Origin: Burkholderia gladioli
GTDB lineage: Bacteria; Pseudomonadota; Gammaproteobacteria; Burkholderiales; Burkholderiaceae
NCBI RefSeq assembly: GCF_000959725.1
Contig: NZ_CP009322.1
Location: 3,863,514-3,927,513, forward strand
DNA length: 64,000 bases
Direction: 5' to 3'
The notes beneath the pieces are model-generated. The model was not told where the DNA came from. It saw only the letters and a list, made by a program, of their open reading frames with translations, and did not search any database. This document shows, piece by piece, positions 16,480 through 24,814 of this stretch (position 1 is the stretch's first letter; the number at the start of each line of letters is the position of its first letter). Made by a program: the position numbers and the translations under genes.

Positions 16480-18117
16480 TTGAGGGCGAGCGTTTTGTCG
16501 GATTGGCTGGCGCAGCGGCTGGTGCGCGGCGGCGGCGCGCAGCCGATCTATCGGCAACTGCATCGGCTGCTGCAGCAGGCGATCCTGTCGCGCGAGTTGC
16601 CGGCCGGCACGCGCGTGCCCTCGTCGCGGCTGCTCGCCACCGAGCTGGGGATCGCGCGCAATACGGTCACCCAGGTCTACGAGCAACTGGTGCTGGAGGG
16701 TTACGTGAGCTCGGCGACCGGGCGCGGCACCTTCGTGGCCGATACCTCGCCCGACGAGATCGTCGGCGCGGCCGAGCGCGATGGGGTCGAGGGGGGCCGC
16801 CGGGGCGCGGCGGCCGACGCAGGCTGGCCGGGCGAGGCGGCGAGGACGGCGCCGGCCGCCGCGCCCGAGCCGGACTTCGGCCCGTCGCCCAATCCGGCCG
16901 CCGAAGCCGGCATCTCGCCCGCCGCGGCGTTGCGGCGCCCGCTGGCGCGCACGCTGTCCGCGCGCGGCGCGCGGCTGGTGGCCGGCGCCGGCGTCTCCAA
17001 ACGGCAGGGCGGCGCCTTCATGCCGGGCGTGCCCGACGTGTCGCGCTTCCCGGCCCGGATCTGGACCCGCCTGCACAACAAATACTGGCGCCGCCTGCGG
17101 CCCGACCTGCTGACCTACGCGCCGGGCGGCGGGCTCGCCTCGATGCGCGAGGCGCTGGCCGACTATCTGCGCACCTCGCGCTCGGTGCGCTGCTCGCCCG
17201 AGCAGATCGTGATCACCACCGGCATCCACCAGTCGATCGACCTGGCCACGCGCCTGCTGACCGATCCCGGCGACGTGATCTGGACCGAGGATCCCTGCTA
17301 CTGGGGCGTGCGCAGCGTGCTGCACGTCTCGGGGCTGACCACGCGGCCGATCCCCGTCGACGAGGAAGGCATCGCGCCGAGCGCCGAGGATCTCGCCACG
17401 CCGCCCCGGCTGATGCTGGTCACCCCTTCGCACCAGTACCCGCTCGGCATGGTGATGAGCCTCGCGCGGCGGCGCATGCTGCTCGAATACGCGCGCCAGC
17501 ACGGCGCCTGGATCATCGAGGACGACTACGACAGCGAATTCCGCTACGGCAGCCGGCCGCTGGCCTCGCTGCAGGGGCTCGACGGCAGCGGGCAGGTGAT
17601 CTACGTGGGGAGCTTCGGCAAGACGCTGTTCCCGGGGCTGCGGGTGGGTTACCTGGTGGCGCCAGAGCCGCTGGCCGAAAGCTTTGCGACCGCCAGCGCC
17701 GAGCTGTATCGCGAGGGGCAACTGCTGCAGCAGGCGGTGCTGGCGGAATTCATCGCGGAAGGGCATTTCGTGTCGCACATCCGCAAGATGCGCGCGTTGT
17801 ACGGCCTGCGGCGGCAGACGCTGCTCGACGTGCTGGCGCGCCGCTACGGCGACGCGCTGCCGGCGGTGGGCGGCGACGCGGGCCTGCACCTGGTGATGCG
17901 CCTGCCCGACGGCGCCGACGATCGCGCCGTGGCGCAGGCCGCGCTCGAGCGCAATATCGTGGTGCGCGCGCTGTCCGGCTATTACGCCGATCCCTCGCGC
18001 GCGGCGCCGGGGCTGCTGCTCGGTTACGCCTGCGTGCCCGAGGACGAGATCGGGCCGGCCTTCGAGACGCTGGCCGAGGCGATCGACGAGGTGGTGTTCG
18101 CGAAGCGCGGCGGCTAG
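16480..18117 (+). CDS. MocR/GabR-type regulator: GntR helix-turn-helix fused to an aminotransferase-like domain
   Basis: 545 residues. Residues ~15-85 form a GntR winged helix (PIYRQLHRLLQQAILSRELP, GTRVPSSRLLATELGIARNT). After a long Ala/Pro-rich linker (about 90-170, unusually long), residues ~175-540 form a fold-type I aminotransferase-like domain with the PLP lysine K381 in YVGSFGKTLFPGLRVG. Such proteins (GabR, PdxR, TauR) sense PLP plus an amine and activate the divergent catabolic genes. Divergence from gabT strongly suggests a GabR role. The start is TTG at 16480 behind TAGGAG; no closer ATG is available. Confidence 0.9.
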   Translation: MRASVLSDWLAQRLVRGGGAQPIYRQLHRLLQQAILSRELPAGTRVPSSRLLATELGIARNTVTQVYEQLVLEGYVSSATGRGTFVADTSPDEIVGAAERDGVEGGRRGAAADAGWPGEAARTAPAAAPEPDFGPSPNPAAEAGISPAAALRRPLARTLSARGARLVAGAGVSKRQGGAFMPGVPDVSRFPARIWTRLHNKYWRRLRPDLLTYAPGGGLASMREALADYLRTSRSVRCSPEQIVITTGIHQSIDLATRLLTDPGDVIWTEDPCYWGVRSVLHVSGLTTRPIPVDEEGIAPSAEDLATPPRLMLVTPSHQYPLGMVMSLARRRMLLEYARQHGAWIIEDDYDSEFRYGSRPLASLQGLDGSGQVIYVGSFGKTLFPGLRVGYLVAPEPLAESFATASAELYREGQLLQQAVLAEFIAEGHFVSHIRKMRALYGLRRQTLLDVLARRYGDALPAVGGDAGLHLVMRLPDGADDRAVAQAALERNIVVRALSGYYADPSRAAPGLLLGYACVPEDEIGPAFETLAEAIDEVVFAKRGG

Positions 18118-18254
18118 CGCTGGCCGGCGCGGCTTTTTTCTTCCCGCATGGAATAGCCGGGCCGGGTCGAACGTTCAGTGGGGGCGCCGGTACCGCGTCG
18201 CGCGACGCCGGCCGGCATCCGTCCCGCCCATTCATTCGATACGAGCCTCCCAGC

Positions 18255-19430
18255 ATGAAGCCCTTCCTGTCCGCGCTGAAACCGATCCACGCCGCCTGCC
18301 TGATGGCCGGCCTCGCCGGGCTCGTCAGCCTGCCGGCGCTGGCCGACGTGAAGATCGGCGTGACCGTCTCGGCCACCGGCCCGGCCGCCTCGCTCGGCAT
18401 TGCGCAGAAGAATACGATCGCGCTGCTGCCCAGGGAGATCGCCGGGCAGAAGATCGACTACATCGTGCTCGACGACGCTTCCGATCCCTCGCACGCGGTG
18501 CAGAACGCACGCAAGCTCAGCAGCGAGGACCATGTCGACGCGCTGGTCGGCTCGACCATCGTGCCGAACTCGCTGGCGATGCTCGATATCGCCGCGCAGT
18601 CCGGCACGCCGATGATCGCGCTGGCCGCGGCCGCCTCGATCGTGGCGCCGATGGACGCCAAGCGCGGCTGGGTCTTCAAGACGCCGCAGAACGACGCGCT
18701 GATGGCCGGCGCGATCGCGCAGAACATGGTCGAGCATCATGTGAAGACGGTCGGCTTCATCGGCTTCGCGGATGCCTATGGCGAAAGCTGGCTCAACGAA
18801 TTCGGCAAGGCGGCCGCGAAGGCCGGCATCCAGCTGGTCGCCAGCGAGCGCTACGCGCGCAACGACACCTCGGTCACCGGCCAGGTGCTGAAGATCGTCT
18901 CGCGCAATCCCGATGCGGTGCTGATCGCCGGCGCCGGCTCGCCGGCCGCGCTGCCGCAGAAGACGCTCAAGGAGCGCGGCTACAAGGGCCTCTACTACCA
19001 GACCCACGGCGTGGCGAACGGCGATTTCCTGCGCCTGTGCGGCAAGGATTGCGAAGGCACCTTCCTGCCGGCCGGCCCCTTGCTGGTGGCCGAGCAACTG
19101 CCCGATTCGAACCCCGTGAAGGCGAGCGCGCTGGTTTATCGGCGCGCCTATGACGGCGCCTATGGCGCGGGCAGCACCTCGACCTTCGGCGGCAATGCCT
19201 GGGATGCGGGCCTGTTGCTGCAGCAGGCGATTCCCGTCGCGCTGAAGCAGGGCCAGCCGGGTACCGCGGCGTTTCGCTCGGCGCTGCGCACCGCGCTCGA
19301 GAACACCAGGGATCTGCGGACCTCGCAGGGTGTCGTCAACATGACGCCGACCGATCACTCGGGCCTCGACGAGCGCGCGCGCGTGATGGTCGAGATCGTG
19401 GGCGGCGGCTGGCGACTGGTGCCGAACTGA
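18255..19430 (+). CDS. Periplasmic branched-chain amino acid-type ABC transporter binding protein
   Basis: 391 residues with a Sec signal peptide (about 1-30, cleavage after ALA-D). The mature part begins VKIGVTVSATGPAASLGIAQKN, typical of the Leu/Ile/Val-binding (type I) family. The two lobes and the AVLIAGAGSPAALPQ and YQTHGVANGDFLRLCG blocks follow. No permease or ATPase genes are adjacent, so it is an orphan binding protein whose partner transporter is elsewhere. The ligand may be an aromatic or branched-chain amino acid. It follows the regulator by 137 bases on the same strand, but a link to GABA is not shown. Confidence 0.87.
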   Translation: MKPFLSALKPIHAACLMAGLAGLVSLPALADVKIGVTVSATGPAASLGIAQKNTIALLPREIAGQKIDYIVLDDASDPSHAVQNARKLSSEDHVDALVGSTIVPNSLAMLDIAAQSGTPMIALAAAASIVAPMDAKRGWVFKTPQNDALMAGAIAQNMVEHHVKTVGFIGFADAYGESWLNEFGKAAAKAGIQLVASERYARNDTSVTGQVLKIVSRNPDAVLIAGAGSPAALPQKTLKERGYKGLYYQTHGVANGDFLRLCGKDCEGTFLPAGPLLVAEQLPDSNPVKASALVYRRAYDGAYGAGSTSTFGGNAWDAGLLLQQAIPVALKQGQPGTAAFRSALRTALENTRDLRTSQGVVNMTPTDHSGLDERARVMVEIVGGGWRLVPN

Positions 19431-19578
19431 TCGCCGATGTGATCGGTCTGTATCGCCGGTGGCGGGCGCGCTTCCTCATTTTGTTTCGCCATCGCGCCTG
19501 CCGATGGAATAGCCCGGTAGCCTGGCGCGTTACCCAAGTGTCACCGCTTGGGTGTCGCGACTGGCTTACGGACTCCTC

Positions 19579-19905
19579 ATGGATTTGCTTACCTTGTGGC
19601 TGGGCATGATCGCCGTGCTGCTGCTGTTCGGACTGCTCATGTGGCTCAGGCCCGAATGGTTCCTGTCGACCATCTGGGTGCATCCGCCGCATCATCTCTG
19701 CGACGAGGCGATTTCGCATTTGTATGGGGAAGGAAAGCGAGTGGAGGCGGCCGCGGAGAATGCGGCTCATCTATCGTCGACCGACAATACAGAAATCGAA
19801 GTGGCCGCGGCGCGAGAAGCTGTCGCGGCGAATGCCCTGGATAGGGAGCAGGTGTGTCCTTTGAACCAGGGCGCGATATCGCTGCGGAAGTCGCAGGTCG
19901 AGTAG
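19579..19905 (+). CDS. Small single-pass membrane protein, hypothetical
   Basis: 108 residues from the ATG at 19579 (a GTG at 19552 would add nine). Residues 1-25 are a strongly hydrophobic membrane helix, followed by a soluble, Ala/Glu-rich tail. No family recognised and no clear ribosome binding site. Base composition is less GC-rich than neighbours, as in the adjacent toxin-antitoxin genes, so the stretch 19.5-20.6 kb may be accessory DNA. It may not be a real gene. Confidence 0.42.
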   Translation: MDLLTLWLGMIAVLLLFGLLMWLRPEWFLSTIWVHPPHHLCDEAISHLYGEGKRVEAAAENAAHLSSTDNTEIEVAAAREAVAANALDREQVCPLNQGAISLRKSQVE

Positions 19906-19962
19906 CGTGCCTGGGTCACGGCTGAAGCAGGTTCATGGATCTCGCGCCGTGACGAACCAAAA

Positions 19963-20247
19963 TCAGTGGGCGACGGTGAAGGTCATGCGAAGGCCCAGCG
20001 AGCGCAGGATCTTCTGCACGGTCTCATATCGAGGGTGAGCGCCAGGCGTCAGCGCCTTGTGCAAGGTGACCCGTCCAAGGCCGGCTTCCGACGCCACCTT
20101 GGTCATCCCGCGCGCGCGTGCGACAGCGGCCACGGCAGCAAGGAACACTGCGGGATCGGGATCCTCTGCCGCAACCGCGAGAAATTCCGCCACGGTTTCG
20201 TCATTGTCGAGATAGTCGGCCGCATCGAATTCGGCGTAATCGGGCAT
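19963..20247 (-). CDS. Antitoxin of a HigBA-like type II system (putative addiction module antidote)
   Basis: 94 residues. The first 40 are acidic (DYLDNDETVAEFLAVAAEDPDP), the rest a Cro/C1-type helix-turn-helix (VARARGMTKVASEAGLGRVTLHKAL, then ETVQKILRSLGLRMTF). This is the pattern of the addiction-module antidote family paired with RelE-like toxins. It neutralises the toxin and should bind the operon operator. It lies 3 bases after the toxin stop, toxin first, as in higBA. Confidence 0.9.
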   Translation of the reverse strand: MPDYAEFDAADYLDNDETVAEFLAVAAEDPDPAVFLAAVAAVARARGMTKVASEAGLGRVTLHKALTPGAHPRYETVQKILRSLGLRMTFTVAH

Positions 20248-20250
20248 CGC

Positions 20251-20538
20251 TTACTCCTTCAGTTCGCGCGCCATCTGGAGCGCGCGCTTGATGTCTTTTT
20301 TCTGTGTAGATTTATCGCCACCGCAGAGAAGGACATAGACGATCTCGGCGCGACGGACATAGTAGATGCGATAACCCGGCCCGAAGTCGACCTTCATTTC
20401 GCGGACGCCTTCGCCTATCACGCGGTACTCGCCAAAATTGCCTAGCTGGGCACTGATCAGGCGTGCGGCGATTCGGGCTTTGCCGCGCTGATCACGCAGG
20501 CTGGAAAGCCAGTTTGTGAATTCACTGGAGCGCAGCAA
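20251..20538 (-). CDS. RelE/HigB-like toxin (putative addiction module killer protein)
   Basis: 95 residues, a ribosome-dependent mRNA interferase by family. Blocks FTNWLSSLRDQRGKARIAARL, GVREMKVDFGPGYRIYYVRR and LCGGDKSTQKKDIKRA are diagnostic for the HigB-like killer family. The only usable start is TTG at 20538, just 6 bases beyond a perfect 38-bp palindrome, so there is no room for a normal ribosome binding site outside the palindrome. Translation may therefore be weak or controlled by RNA folding. It is cotranscribed with the antitoxin. Confidence 0.9.
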   Translation of the reverse strand: MLRSSEFTNWLSSLRDQRGKARIAARLISAQLGNFGEYRVIGEGVREMKVDFGPGYRIYYVRRAEIVYVLLCGGDKSTQKKDIKRALQMARELKE

Positions 20539-20544
20539 AGTTAC

Positions 20545-20582
20545 CGTGCCGAAGTGTACCCAATTGGGTACACTTCGGCACG
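20545..20582. promoter_or_regulatory. Perfect 38-bp palindrome: probable toxin-antitoxin operator
   Basis: The half-site CGTGCCGAAGTGTACCCAA is followed directly by its exact reverse complement, centre at 20563/20564, no spacer. It lies immediately before the toxin gene and has no T-run, so it is an operator rather than a terminator. The RNA would also fold into a very stable stem. Confidence 0.78.
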
Positions 20583-20585
20583 TGA

Positions 20586-20604
20586 CTAATCCTGTCGAGA
20601 TTAG
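20586..20604. repeat. Second inverted repeat upstream of the toxin gene
   Basis: CTAATC (20586-20591) and GATTAG (20599-20604) with a 7-base spacer, 4 bases beyond the 38-bp palindrome. It may be part of the same control region. Confidence 0.4.
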
Positions 20605-20670
20605 GACGAGCCGTTTTGCCGTTTGCTTGGGTAACAGCAGCAGACCGATTGGCTGTGTCTGACGCCGCCC

Positions 20671-21609
20671 TCAAGCCGCCACCGCCTCGCGCGTCCCCGC
20701 CGCTTCCCGCTCACCTCCCATCCGCGTCTCGACCAAGCCGATCAGCGCCACCAGCATCTGATTGACCGGCGTCGCCACCCCCAGCGCCGCGCCACGCCGC
20801 ACGATCGCGCCGTTCAGATGCGCGATCTCGGTGGCGCGGCCGCGCGCGAAATCCTGTGCCATCGAGGAATACTGGCCGCCCGGGATAGTCCGACGAATGC
20901 GCGCGTACTGGCTGCCGGCATCGAGATCCATCCGCACGCCCTCGGCGCGGGCGACGGCCAGGCATTCGGCGAGCACGTCGCGCATCGCCTGCTCGGCCGC
21001 CGGCAGGGCGCTGACCGCGCCGAACGGCAGTTGCACCAGCGCCGAGATGGCGTTGTACGAGCAGTTCAACACCAGCTTGTCCCACAAGGCCGCGGCTATG
21101 TTTGCGGAGACCAGGGTCGGCACGCCGGCTTGCTCGAAGCACCGCGCCACCGCCTCGCTGCCGGCCGCGGTCCCGATGATCAGGTCGCCACGCCCGTGAT
21201 GCCGGAGATGCCCGGCATCGGCCATCTCGCAGGCCACGTAGACAGCCGCGGCGATCGCGGGGCGGCTCAGCGCGGCCTCGAGGGTCGCCGCGTTGTCGAT
21301 GCCGTTCTGCAGCGACACCACGATCGCCTCGCGTTTCAGGTGCGGGCGCAATGCCTCGGCCGCCTCGACGGTATCGTCCGATTTCACGCAGACCAGCACC
21401 AGGTCGGCCTCGGCGGCCACCGCCGGATCGGTGCTCGCCCGCACCGGGACGCGCTCGTCGAAATGCGCGGATTCGAAGCGCAGGCCCTGCGCGCCGATCG
21501 CCTCGACATGCCGCGCTCGCCCGATCAGCACCACGTCCTGGCCGGCCCGCGCCAGCATCCCGCCATAGAAGCACCCCACGGCGCCCGCGCCCATCACCAC
21601 TACCTTCAT
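20671..21609 (-). CDS. Ketopantoate reductase-family oxidoreductase (PanE/ApbA-like)
   Basis: 312 residues. The N-terminal Rossmann motif MKVVVMGAGAVGCFYGGMLA binds NADPH. VCVKSDDTVEA and VSLQNGIDN (Lys and Asn of the family) and the C-terminal helical domain with ALWDKLVLNCSYNAISAL follow. Family members reduce 2-dehydropantoate to pantoate for CoA synthesis, but many Burkholderia paralogues reduce other 2-keto acids, so the symbol is withheld. The start is the ATG at 21609 with GAGCAAGG upstream. It is divergent from an Lrp-type regulator. Confidence 0.87.
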   Translation of the reverse strand: MKVVVMGAGAVGCFYGGMLARAGQDVVLIGRARHVEAIGAQGLRFESAHFDERVPVRASTDPAVAAEADLVLVCVKSDDTVEAAEALRPHLKREAIVVSLQNGIDNAATLEAALSRPAIAAAVYVACEMADAGHLRHHGRGDLIIGTAAGSEAVARCFEQAGVPTLVSANIAAALWDKLVLNCSYNAISALVQLPFGAVSALPAAEQAMRDVLAECLAVARAEGVRMDLDAGSQYARIRRTIPGGQYSSMAQDFARGRATEIAHLNGAIVRRGAALGVATPVNQMLVALIGLVETRMGGEREAAGTREAVAA

Positions 21610-21675
21610 CCTTGCTCTCCAGGTTCGCGTTCGCGTCCTCGCGGACCGAAACTGCTGGAATGGTAGCGGCGCAGC

Positions 21676-21685
21676 ACTGTACAGT
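21676..21685. repeat. Short palindrome between the panE-like gene and the Lrp regulator
   Basis: ACTGTACAGT, a 10-bp palindrome in the 156-base divergent gap. It may be a binding site of the Lrp-type regulator. Confidence 0.33.
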
Positions 21686-21765
21686 TCAGCCAAAAGCTGT
21701 GCGATTCGGTGCCGTACGTGGCTCGAAACGCCAATTTTTTCAGTTGAATCGAGGAATGGAGCCAA

Positions 21766-22236
21766 ATGAAGCTCGACAAGACCGATGTGACGATCCTCAA
21801 CGCGCTGCAGCGCAACGCGCACGTGAAGGCGGTCGAACTGGCCGAGGAACTGTCGATCTCGCCCTCGCCGCTGTACCGGCGCATCCGCCTGCTGGAGGAG
21901 GCGGGCGTGATCAAGGACTACGTCGCGGTGCTCGACCAGGACAAGGTGGGTTATCCCGTCAACGCCTACGTGTCGGTGGCGGTGGAGAAGTCGGCCGATA
22001 CGCTGGCGGCTTTCGAACGCGTGATCCGCGGCTGCGACGAGGTGATGGAGTGCTACCTGATGACGGGCGCCTACGACTACATGATCCGCGTGGTCGCGAA
22101 CGACATCCCGGGCATCGAGCGCTTCGTGATGTCGAGGCTGGCCACCATCGAGGGCGTGCGCGACGTCAGCACGGCGATCACGCTGCGCCGCGTGCAGTAC
22201 AAGACGGGCTTGCCGGTGAAGGTGGTGGAGCGCTGA
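21766..22236 (+). CDS. Lrp/AsnC-family transcriptional regulator
   Basis: 156 residues: an N-terminal helix-turn-helix (LDKTDVTILNALQRNAHVKA, LAEELSISPSPLYRRIRLLE) and a C-terminal RAM ligand/oligomerisation domain (AFERVIRGCDEVMECYLMTGAYDYMIRV). Normal Lrp length. GGAG precedes the ATG by 6 bases. It usually responds to an amino acid; which one is unknown. It is divergent from the ketopantoate reductase-like gene and may control it. Confidence 0.93.
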   Translation: MKLDKTDVTILNALQRNAHVKAVELAEELSISPSPLYRRIRLLEEAGVIKDYVAVLDQDKVGYPVNAYVSVAVEKSADTLAAFERVIRGCDEVMECYLMTGAYDYMIRVVANDIPGIERFVMSRLATIEGVRDVSTAITLRRVQYKTGLPVKVVER

Positions 22237-22279
22237 GCACGCTGAGCGCGCCGGGCCGCTGGATGGGCCGGCCTGCGCG

Positions 22280-23116
22280 CTACATCCGGATCAGCACGGC
22301 GCCCGCCACCACCATCGCGCAGGCCAGCAGGCGCCGCGGGGTGGGCTGCTCGCGCATGGCGAACCAGCCGATGCCGATCGCGAAGATCGAGCTGGTCTCG
22401 CGCAGCGCCGAGACGGTGGCCACCGGCAGGTAGCGGTAGGCCAGCGTGACGATCGCATAGGCGCCCAGCGCGCAGGTGCCGGCGGCCACGCCACGCCAGA
22501 GCGTGGCGCTCGGCGCCAGCAGCGCGCGCGGGCCGCCGCGCAGCGCGCAGACCAGCACGAACTGCGGCACGTTCCACAGCAGGTAGACCCAGCAGATATA
22601 AGACAGCGAATTGCCGGCCAGGCGCACGCCGATGCCGTCCACCACCGAATACGCGGCGATGAACACGCCGGTCAGCACCGCATAGGGCACGCTCTCGCCG
22701 GACAGGCGCAGGCCGCGCCGCAGCGCCAGCGAGATGATGCCGCCGGAAACCAGGGCGATGCCGGCCAGCGCGAAGGCCGAGGGCCGTTCGCCGAGCGCGG
22801 CAAAGGCGAACAGCGCGACCAGCAGCGGGGAGCTGCCGCGCGCGATCGGGTAGATCTGGCTGAATTCGCCGCTGCGATAGGCGCGCAGCAGGGCCACGCA
22901 ATAGCCGATCTCGAGCAGGGCCGAGGCCGCGATGTAGGGCCACGCGGCCGCGGCCGGCGCCGGCAGCCACAGCGCGCCGGCCACCCCGGCGACGAGGTAG
23001 GGCACGGCCATCGTCCCGAGCTGGATCACGCGATCCTCGCTGACGTGCAGGAAGGCATTCCAGATCGCGTGCAGCAGCGCGGAGAACAGCACGAGGGCGA
23101 CGAGCAGATGATCCAT
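22280..23116 (-). CDS. EamA/DMT-superfamily transporter
   Basis: 278 residues with about ten hydrophobic segments in two five-helix repeats, the EamA pattern. Recognisable blocks are SALLHAIWNAFLH at the start, YPIARGSSPLLVALFAF in the first repeat and the late RETSSIFAIGIGWFAMREQP in the second. Probable metabolite exporter in the inner membrane; substrate unknown. The start is the ATG at 23116, just before the first membrane segment. It is divergent from selD. Confidence 0.87.
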   Translation of the reverse strand: MDHLLVALVLFSALLHAIWNAFLHVSEDRVIQLGTMAVPYLVAGVAGALWLPAPAAAAWPYIAASALLEIGYCVALLRAYRSGEFSQIYPIARGSSPLLVALFAFAALGERPSAFALAGIALVSGGIISLALRRGLRLSGESVPYAVLTGVFIAAYSVVDGIGVRLAGNSLSYICWVYLLWNVPQFVLVCALRGGPRALLAPSATLWRGVAAGTCALGAYAIVTLAYRYLPVATVSALRETSSIFAIGIGWFAMREQPTPRRLLACAMVVAGAVLIRM

Positions 23117-23360
23117 GACGGCGGGGAGCGCGAGAGGAGCCGGAAACGATGAGCCGGAGACGAGGAGCCGGTTTGCCGGCCCGCAGGCCTGGTTGGGATT
23201 GCGGCAATCGGAGGCAAAATGCGGCAAGCCGTGGATTATCGCAGCATGCTCCCGGTTTCGCCAAGTGTCCGTTTCGTGACGCCCGGCGCGGGTCGCGCCC
23301 GCGTTCGCCGCGGATTGTCGATAATGGCGCTTTCCCAACCACGACCACCACACCCTCGCC

Positions 23361-24422
23361 ATGAACTCGAACCCGCAATCGAATCAGCCGCCGCGCCTGA
23401 CCAGCCTGTCGCACGGCGGCGGCTGCGGCTGCAAGATCGCACCGGGCGTGCTGGCCGACCTGCTCAAGCGCAATGCGCCGCCCGCGCTGTTCCCCGACCT
23501 GTTGGTCGGCACCGAGACCGCCGACGATGCCGCCGTCTACCGGCTCAACGACGAGCAGGCGATCGTCGCCACCACCGACTTCTTCATGCCGATCGTCGAC
23601 GATCCCTACGACTTCGGCCGGATCGCCGCCACCAATGCGCTGTCCGACGTCTACGCGATGGGCGGCAAGCCGATCCTGGCGCTGGCCCTGGTCGGCATGC
23701 CGATCAACGTGTTGCCGCACGAGACCATCGCGGCGGTGCTCAAGGGCGGCGAGGCGGTCTGCGCCGAGGCGGGCATTCCCGTCGCGGGTGGCCATTCGAT
23801 CGACTCGGTCGAGCCGATCTACGGGCTGGCCGCGCTGGGCCTGGTGCATCCGTCGCGCGTCAAGCGCAACGCGGGCGCGCGCGCCGGCGACGTGCTGGTG
23901 CTCGGCAAGCCGCTCGGTGTCGGCGTGCTGTCGGCCGCGCTGAAGAAGAACCAGCTCGACGCCGCCGGCTACGCGGCGATGATCGCGGCCACCACCAAGC
24001 TGAACCGGCCCGGCGCGGAGTTGGCCGCGCTGCCGGGCGTGCACGCGATGACCGACGTGACCGGTTTCGGCCTGCTCGGCCATGGGCTCGAGGTGGCGCG
24101 CGGCGCGGGGCTGACGGCGCGCGTGCGTTATGCCGCGCTGCCCTGGCTGGCCGGCGCCGAGGCGTTCGCCGAGGCCGGCGTGGTGACCGGCGCGTCGGGG
24201 CGCAACTGGGCCGCCTATGGCGCCGAGGTGCGGCTCGGCGACGGTCTGCCCTCGATCGCGCAGGCCTTGCTGACCGATCCGCAAACCTCGGGCGGCCTGC
24301 TGGTGGCCTGCGCGCCCGACAGCGTCGACGAGGTGCTGGCCTGCTTCCACGCCGACGGTTTCGCGCAGGCGGCCGTGATCGGCGAACTGGTCGACGGCGC
24401 GCCGCGTATCGAGGTGAACTGA
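23361..24422 (+). CDS. selD: Selenide, water dikinase (selenophosphate synthetase)
   Basis: 353 residues. It makes selenophosphate from selenide and ATP, the selenium donor for 2-selenouridine in tRNA and for selenocysteine. The glycine-rich N-terminus SHGGGCGCKIAPGVL carries C22 and K25, corresponding to Escherichia coli SelD Cys17 and Lys20. ATP/metal blocks DDAAVYRL, ATTDFFMPIVDDPYDFG and ALSDVYAMGGKPI are intact. The active-site residue is ordinary Cys, not selenocysteine. No mnmH/selU, selA or selB follows, so its user genes are elsewhere. Confidence 0.95.
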   Translation: MNSNPQSNQPPRLTSLSHGGGCGCKIAPGVLADLLKRNAPPALFPDLLVGTETADDAAVYRLNDEQAIVATTDFFMPIVDDPYDFGRIAATNALSDVYAMGGKPILALALVGMPINVLPHETIAAVLKGGEAVCAEAGIPVAGGHSIDSVEPIYGLAALGLVHPSRVKRNAGARAGDVLVLGKPLGVGVLSAALKKNQLDAAGYAAMIAATTKLNRPGAELAALPGVHAMTDVTGFGLLGHGLEVARGAGLTARVRYAALPWLAGAEAFAEAGVVTGASGRNWAAYGAEVRLGDGLPSIAQALLTDPQTSGGLLVACAPDSVDEVLACFHADGFAQAAVIGELVDGAPRIEVN

Positions 24423-24475
24423 GGAGGTGAACTGAGGCGCTGAACTGAGCCGCCGGCACAGGTCGACGCCCATCG

Positions 24476-24501
24476 ACGGGAGCCATCGCGGCTCCCGTTT
24501 T
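24476..24501 (+). terminator. Rho-independent terminator of selD
   Basis: 9-bp stem (24476-24484 with 24490-24498), 5-base loop, then TTTT. Between the selD stop and the stem, TGAACTGAG is repeated three times (from 24416), a small local duplication. Confidence 0.82.
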
Positions 24502-24524
24502 CATTGCGCCGGGCGCCCGGAAAT

Positions 24525-24552
24525 TTGGCCGGCCGCGCGCGACCGATAGAAT
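24525..24552 (+). promoter_or_regulatory. Possible promoter of the nucleoside permease-like gene
   Basis: TTGGCC (24525-24530), a 16-base spacer and TAGAAT (24547-24552). Moderate match. It is the best candidate I see in the 392-base gap after selD; the rest of that gap holds no gene I can support. Confidence 0.42.
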
Positions 24553-24814
24553 CGCAATCCTGTCGTACGAATTCGCGGCCGCTTCCGCCGGTTCCGCTCG
24601 CTCCGGCGTTCGCCGCTTCGGGCTTGCCGGCGGCGCGTGCCGCGTGTTCGCTACGCTTGCGGCCTGGCTGACGGCGACCTCGATCGCCGCGGGCCGCGTC
24701 GTGTCCCCGCGTCACGACGAAACCGACGCGCGCGCCATGCCGGAGGGCCCGGCGCGGTGCGCGCGCCTCGCATGTCGATAGCCGTTCTCACCACTCCATT
24801 CATAAGGAACGACG

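Noticed and set aside
16386..18254. Upstream extension of the branched-chain amino acid binding protein through the regulator gene
   Set aside because: The signal peptide begins at the ATG at 18255; the rest is an alternate frame of the MocR-type gene.
20545..20582. Reading the 38-bp palindrome as a terminator
   Set aside because: No T-run on either strand, and it directly precedes the toxin start rather than following a gene.
24413..24448. Triple TGAACTGAG as a regulatory repeat
   Set aside because: It lies across and just after the selD stop and looks like a small local duplication without evident function.
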